Part shown: positions 12,151 through 12,374 of the stretch, in pieces | How positions within the stretch are numbered: the first letter of the stretch is position 1 | Layout of the letters: each line of letters begins with the position of its first letter | Source: Paracoccus seriniphilus | GTDB lineage: Bacteria > Pseudomonadota > Alphaproteobacteria > Rhodobacterales > Rhodobacteraceae | DNA length: 12,374 bases | NCBI RefSeq assembly: GCF_028553745.1 | Contig: NZ_CP067133.1 | Location: 1 to 12,374 of the forward strand | Direction of reading: 5' to 3' | Program-made: the position numbers and the translations under genes | Notes under the pieces: generated by a model | What the model saw: only the letters and a program-made list of their open reading frames with translations | The model's database searches: none | Told to the model about the DNA's origin: nothing

Positions 12151-12374
12151 CCGAGCGTGGAGACTTATCCACAGGCCGCACGATCTCCGGGAGTGTTAAA
12201 TATGTGTTAGATTCTGTGTTACGCGGGTCTGGCGCGTCTTTTTATTCATTAAAAACAAACAGTTACGCGCAGCAAAGGTAACTAAAAACACGAATTTCGG
12301 TAACTAAAATCCTGCTTTGGGTAACTAAAAACACGAATCTTGACTGAGGTAACTGAAAACACGAATGTACTCGT
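12151..12374 (+). other. Vegetative replication origin (oriV)
   Basis: A consensus DnaA box TTATCCACA lies at 12165-12173. It is followed by three GTGTTA elements (12193, 12204, 12216) spaced 11-12 bases apart, an AT-rich stretch (about 12239-12260, TTTTTATTCATTAAAAACAA) suited to strand opening, a repeated GTTACGCG (12218-12225 and 12262-12269), and then the iteron array leading into rep. This is the standard order of an iteron-controlled theta origin. No coding frame is supported here. A -35-like TTGACT (12340-12345) between iterons could drive rep, though its -10 is poor. Confidence 0.88.
12277..12366 (+). repeat. Iteron array (Rep-binding direct repeats)
   Basis: The unit GGTAACTAAAAACACGAAT occurs at 12277-12295 and 12320-12338, with a one-base variant at 12348-12366 identical to the copy at 3-21 in rep. 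A degenerate unit at 12299 keeps only the first 11 bases (GGTAACTAAAA). Start-to-start distances are 22, 21, 28 and, across the circular junction, 29 bases. These are the expected binding sites of the adjacent RPA-family initiator and set copy number and incompatibility. Confidence 0.95.

Noticed and set aside
1..12374. CRISPR array, tRNA or rRNA genes
   Set aside because: Apart from the iterons there are no regularly spaced direct repeats with unique spacers, and no cloverleaf or rRNA-like sequence was recognised by eye.

Overview
The window looks like a complete small (12,374 bp) mobilisable plasmid from an alphaproteobacterium, written as a linear sequence opened at the start codon of its replication gene. 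The main evidence is the end-to-start junction. Nineteen-base iterons run through the last 100 bases, and a further copy sits inside the first codons of rep, so the two ends join naturally into one origin. The RPA-type initiator, the small ParA with a ribbon-helix-helix partner and the Gram-negative style MobV relaxase fit an acetic acid bacterium (Acetobacteraceae) best. That host assignment is from memory of family resemblance, not from a search.

Layout. (1) 1-2076, replication and segregation: rep, then parA and a small RHH partner as an overlapping pair. (2) 2151-3245 (minus): an unrecognised 364-residue protein with one hydrophobic segment. (3) 3477-4182: a serine resolvase behind a res-like array of palindromes, probably resolving plasmid multimers. 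(4) 4300-8494, all minus strand: a restriction-modification island. In transcription order it holds an XRE-type regulator, a Vsr mismatch endonuclease, a C5-cytosine methyltransferase, an intact PD-(D/E)xK-like nuclease overlapping the methyltransferase stop, a second nuclease gene broken by two frameshifts, a nonsense codon and a lost C-terminus, and a 120-residue protein of unknown role. (5) 8598-9446 (plus): two unknown genes, the first divergent from the XRE regulator across an operator-like palindrome cluster, ending at a strong bidirectional hairpin. (6) 9515-10168 (minus): a NYN-domain predicted nuclease with a four-cysteine insert, behind a short leader ORF and a terminator-like hairpin. 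(7) 10463-12150: a candidate oriT built on perfect 25-base inverted arms, then the MobV relaxase. (8) 12151-12374: oriV with a consensus DnaA box, an AT-rich stretch and the iterons.

Taken together, the plasmid copies itself (rep/oriV), segregates (parA/RHH), resolves dimers (resolvase/res), can be mobilised by a helper (mobV/oriT) and carries a restriction-modification module that can act both as phage defence and as post-segregational stabilisation. Vsr would repair T:G mismatches made by deamination of the 5-methylcytosine. Several start sites were moved from the longest ORF to an internal start with a clear Shine-Dalgarno: methyltransferase 7584, XRE regulator 8494, the plus-strand gene at 8598, and MobV 10606.
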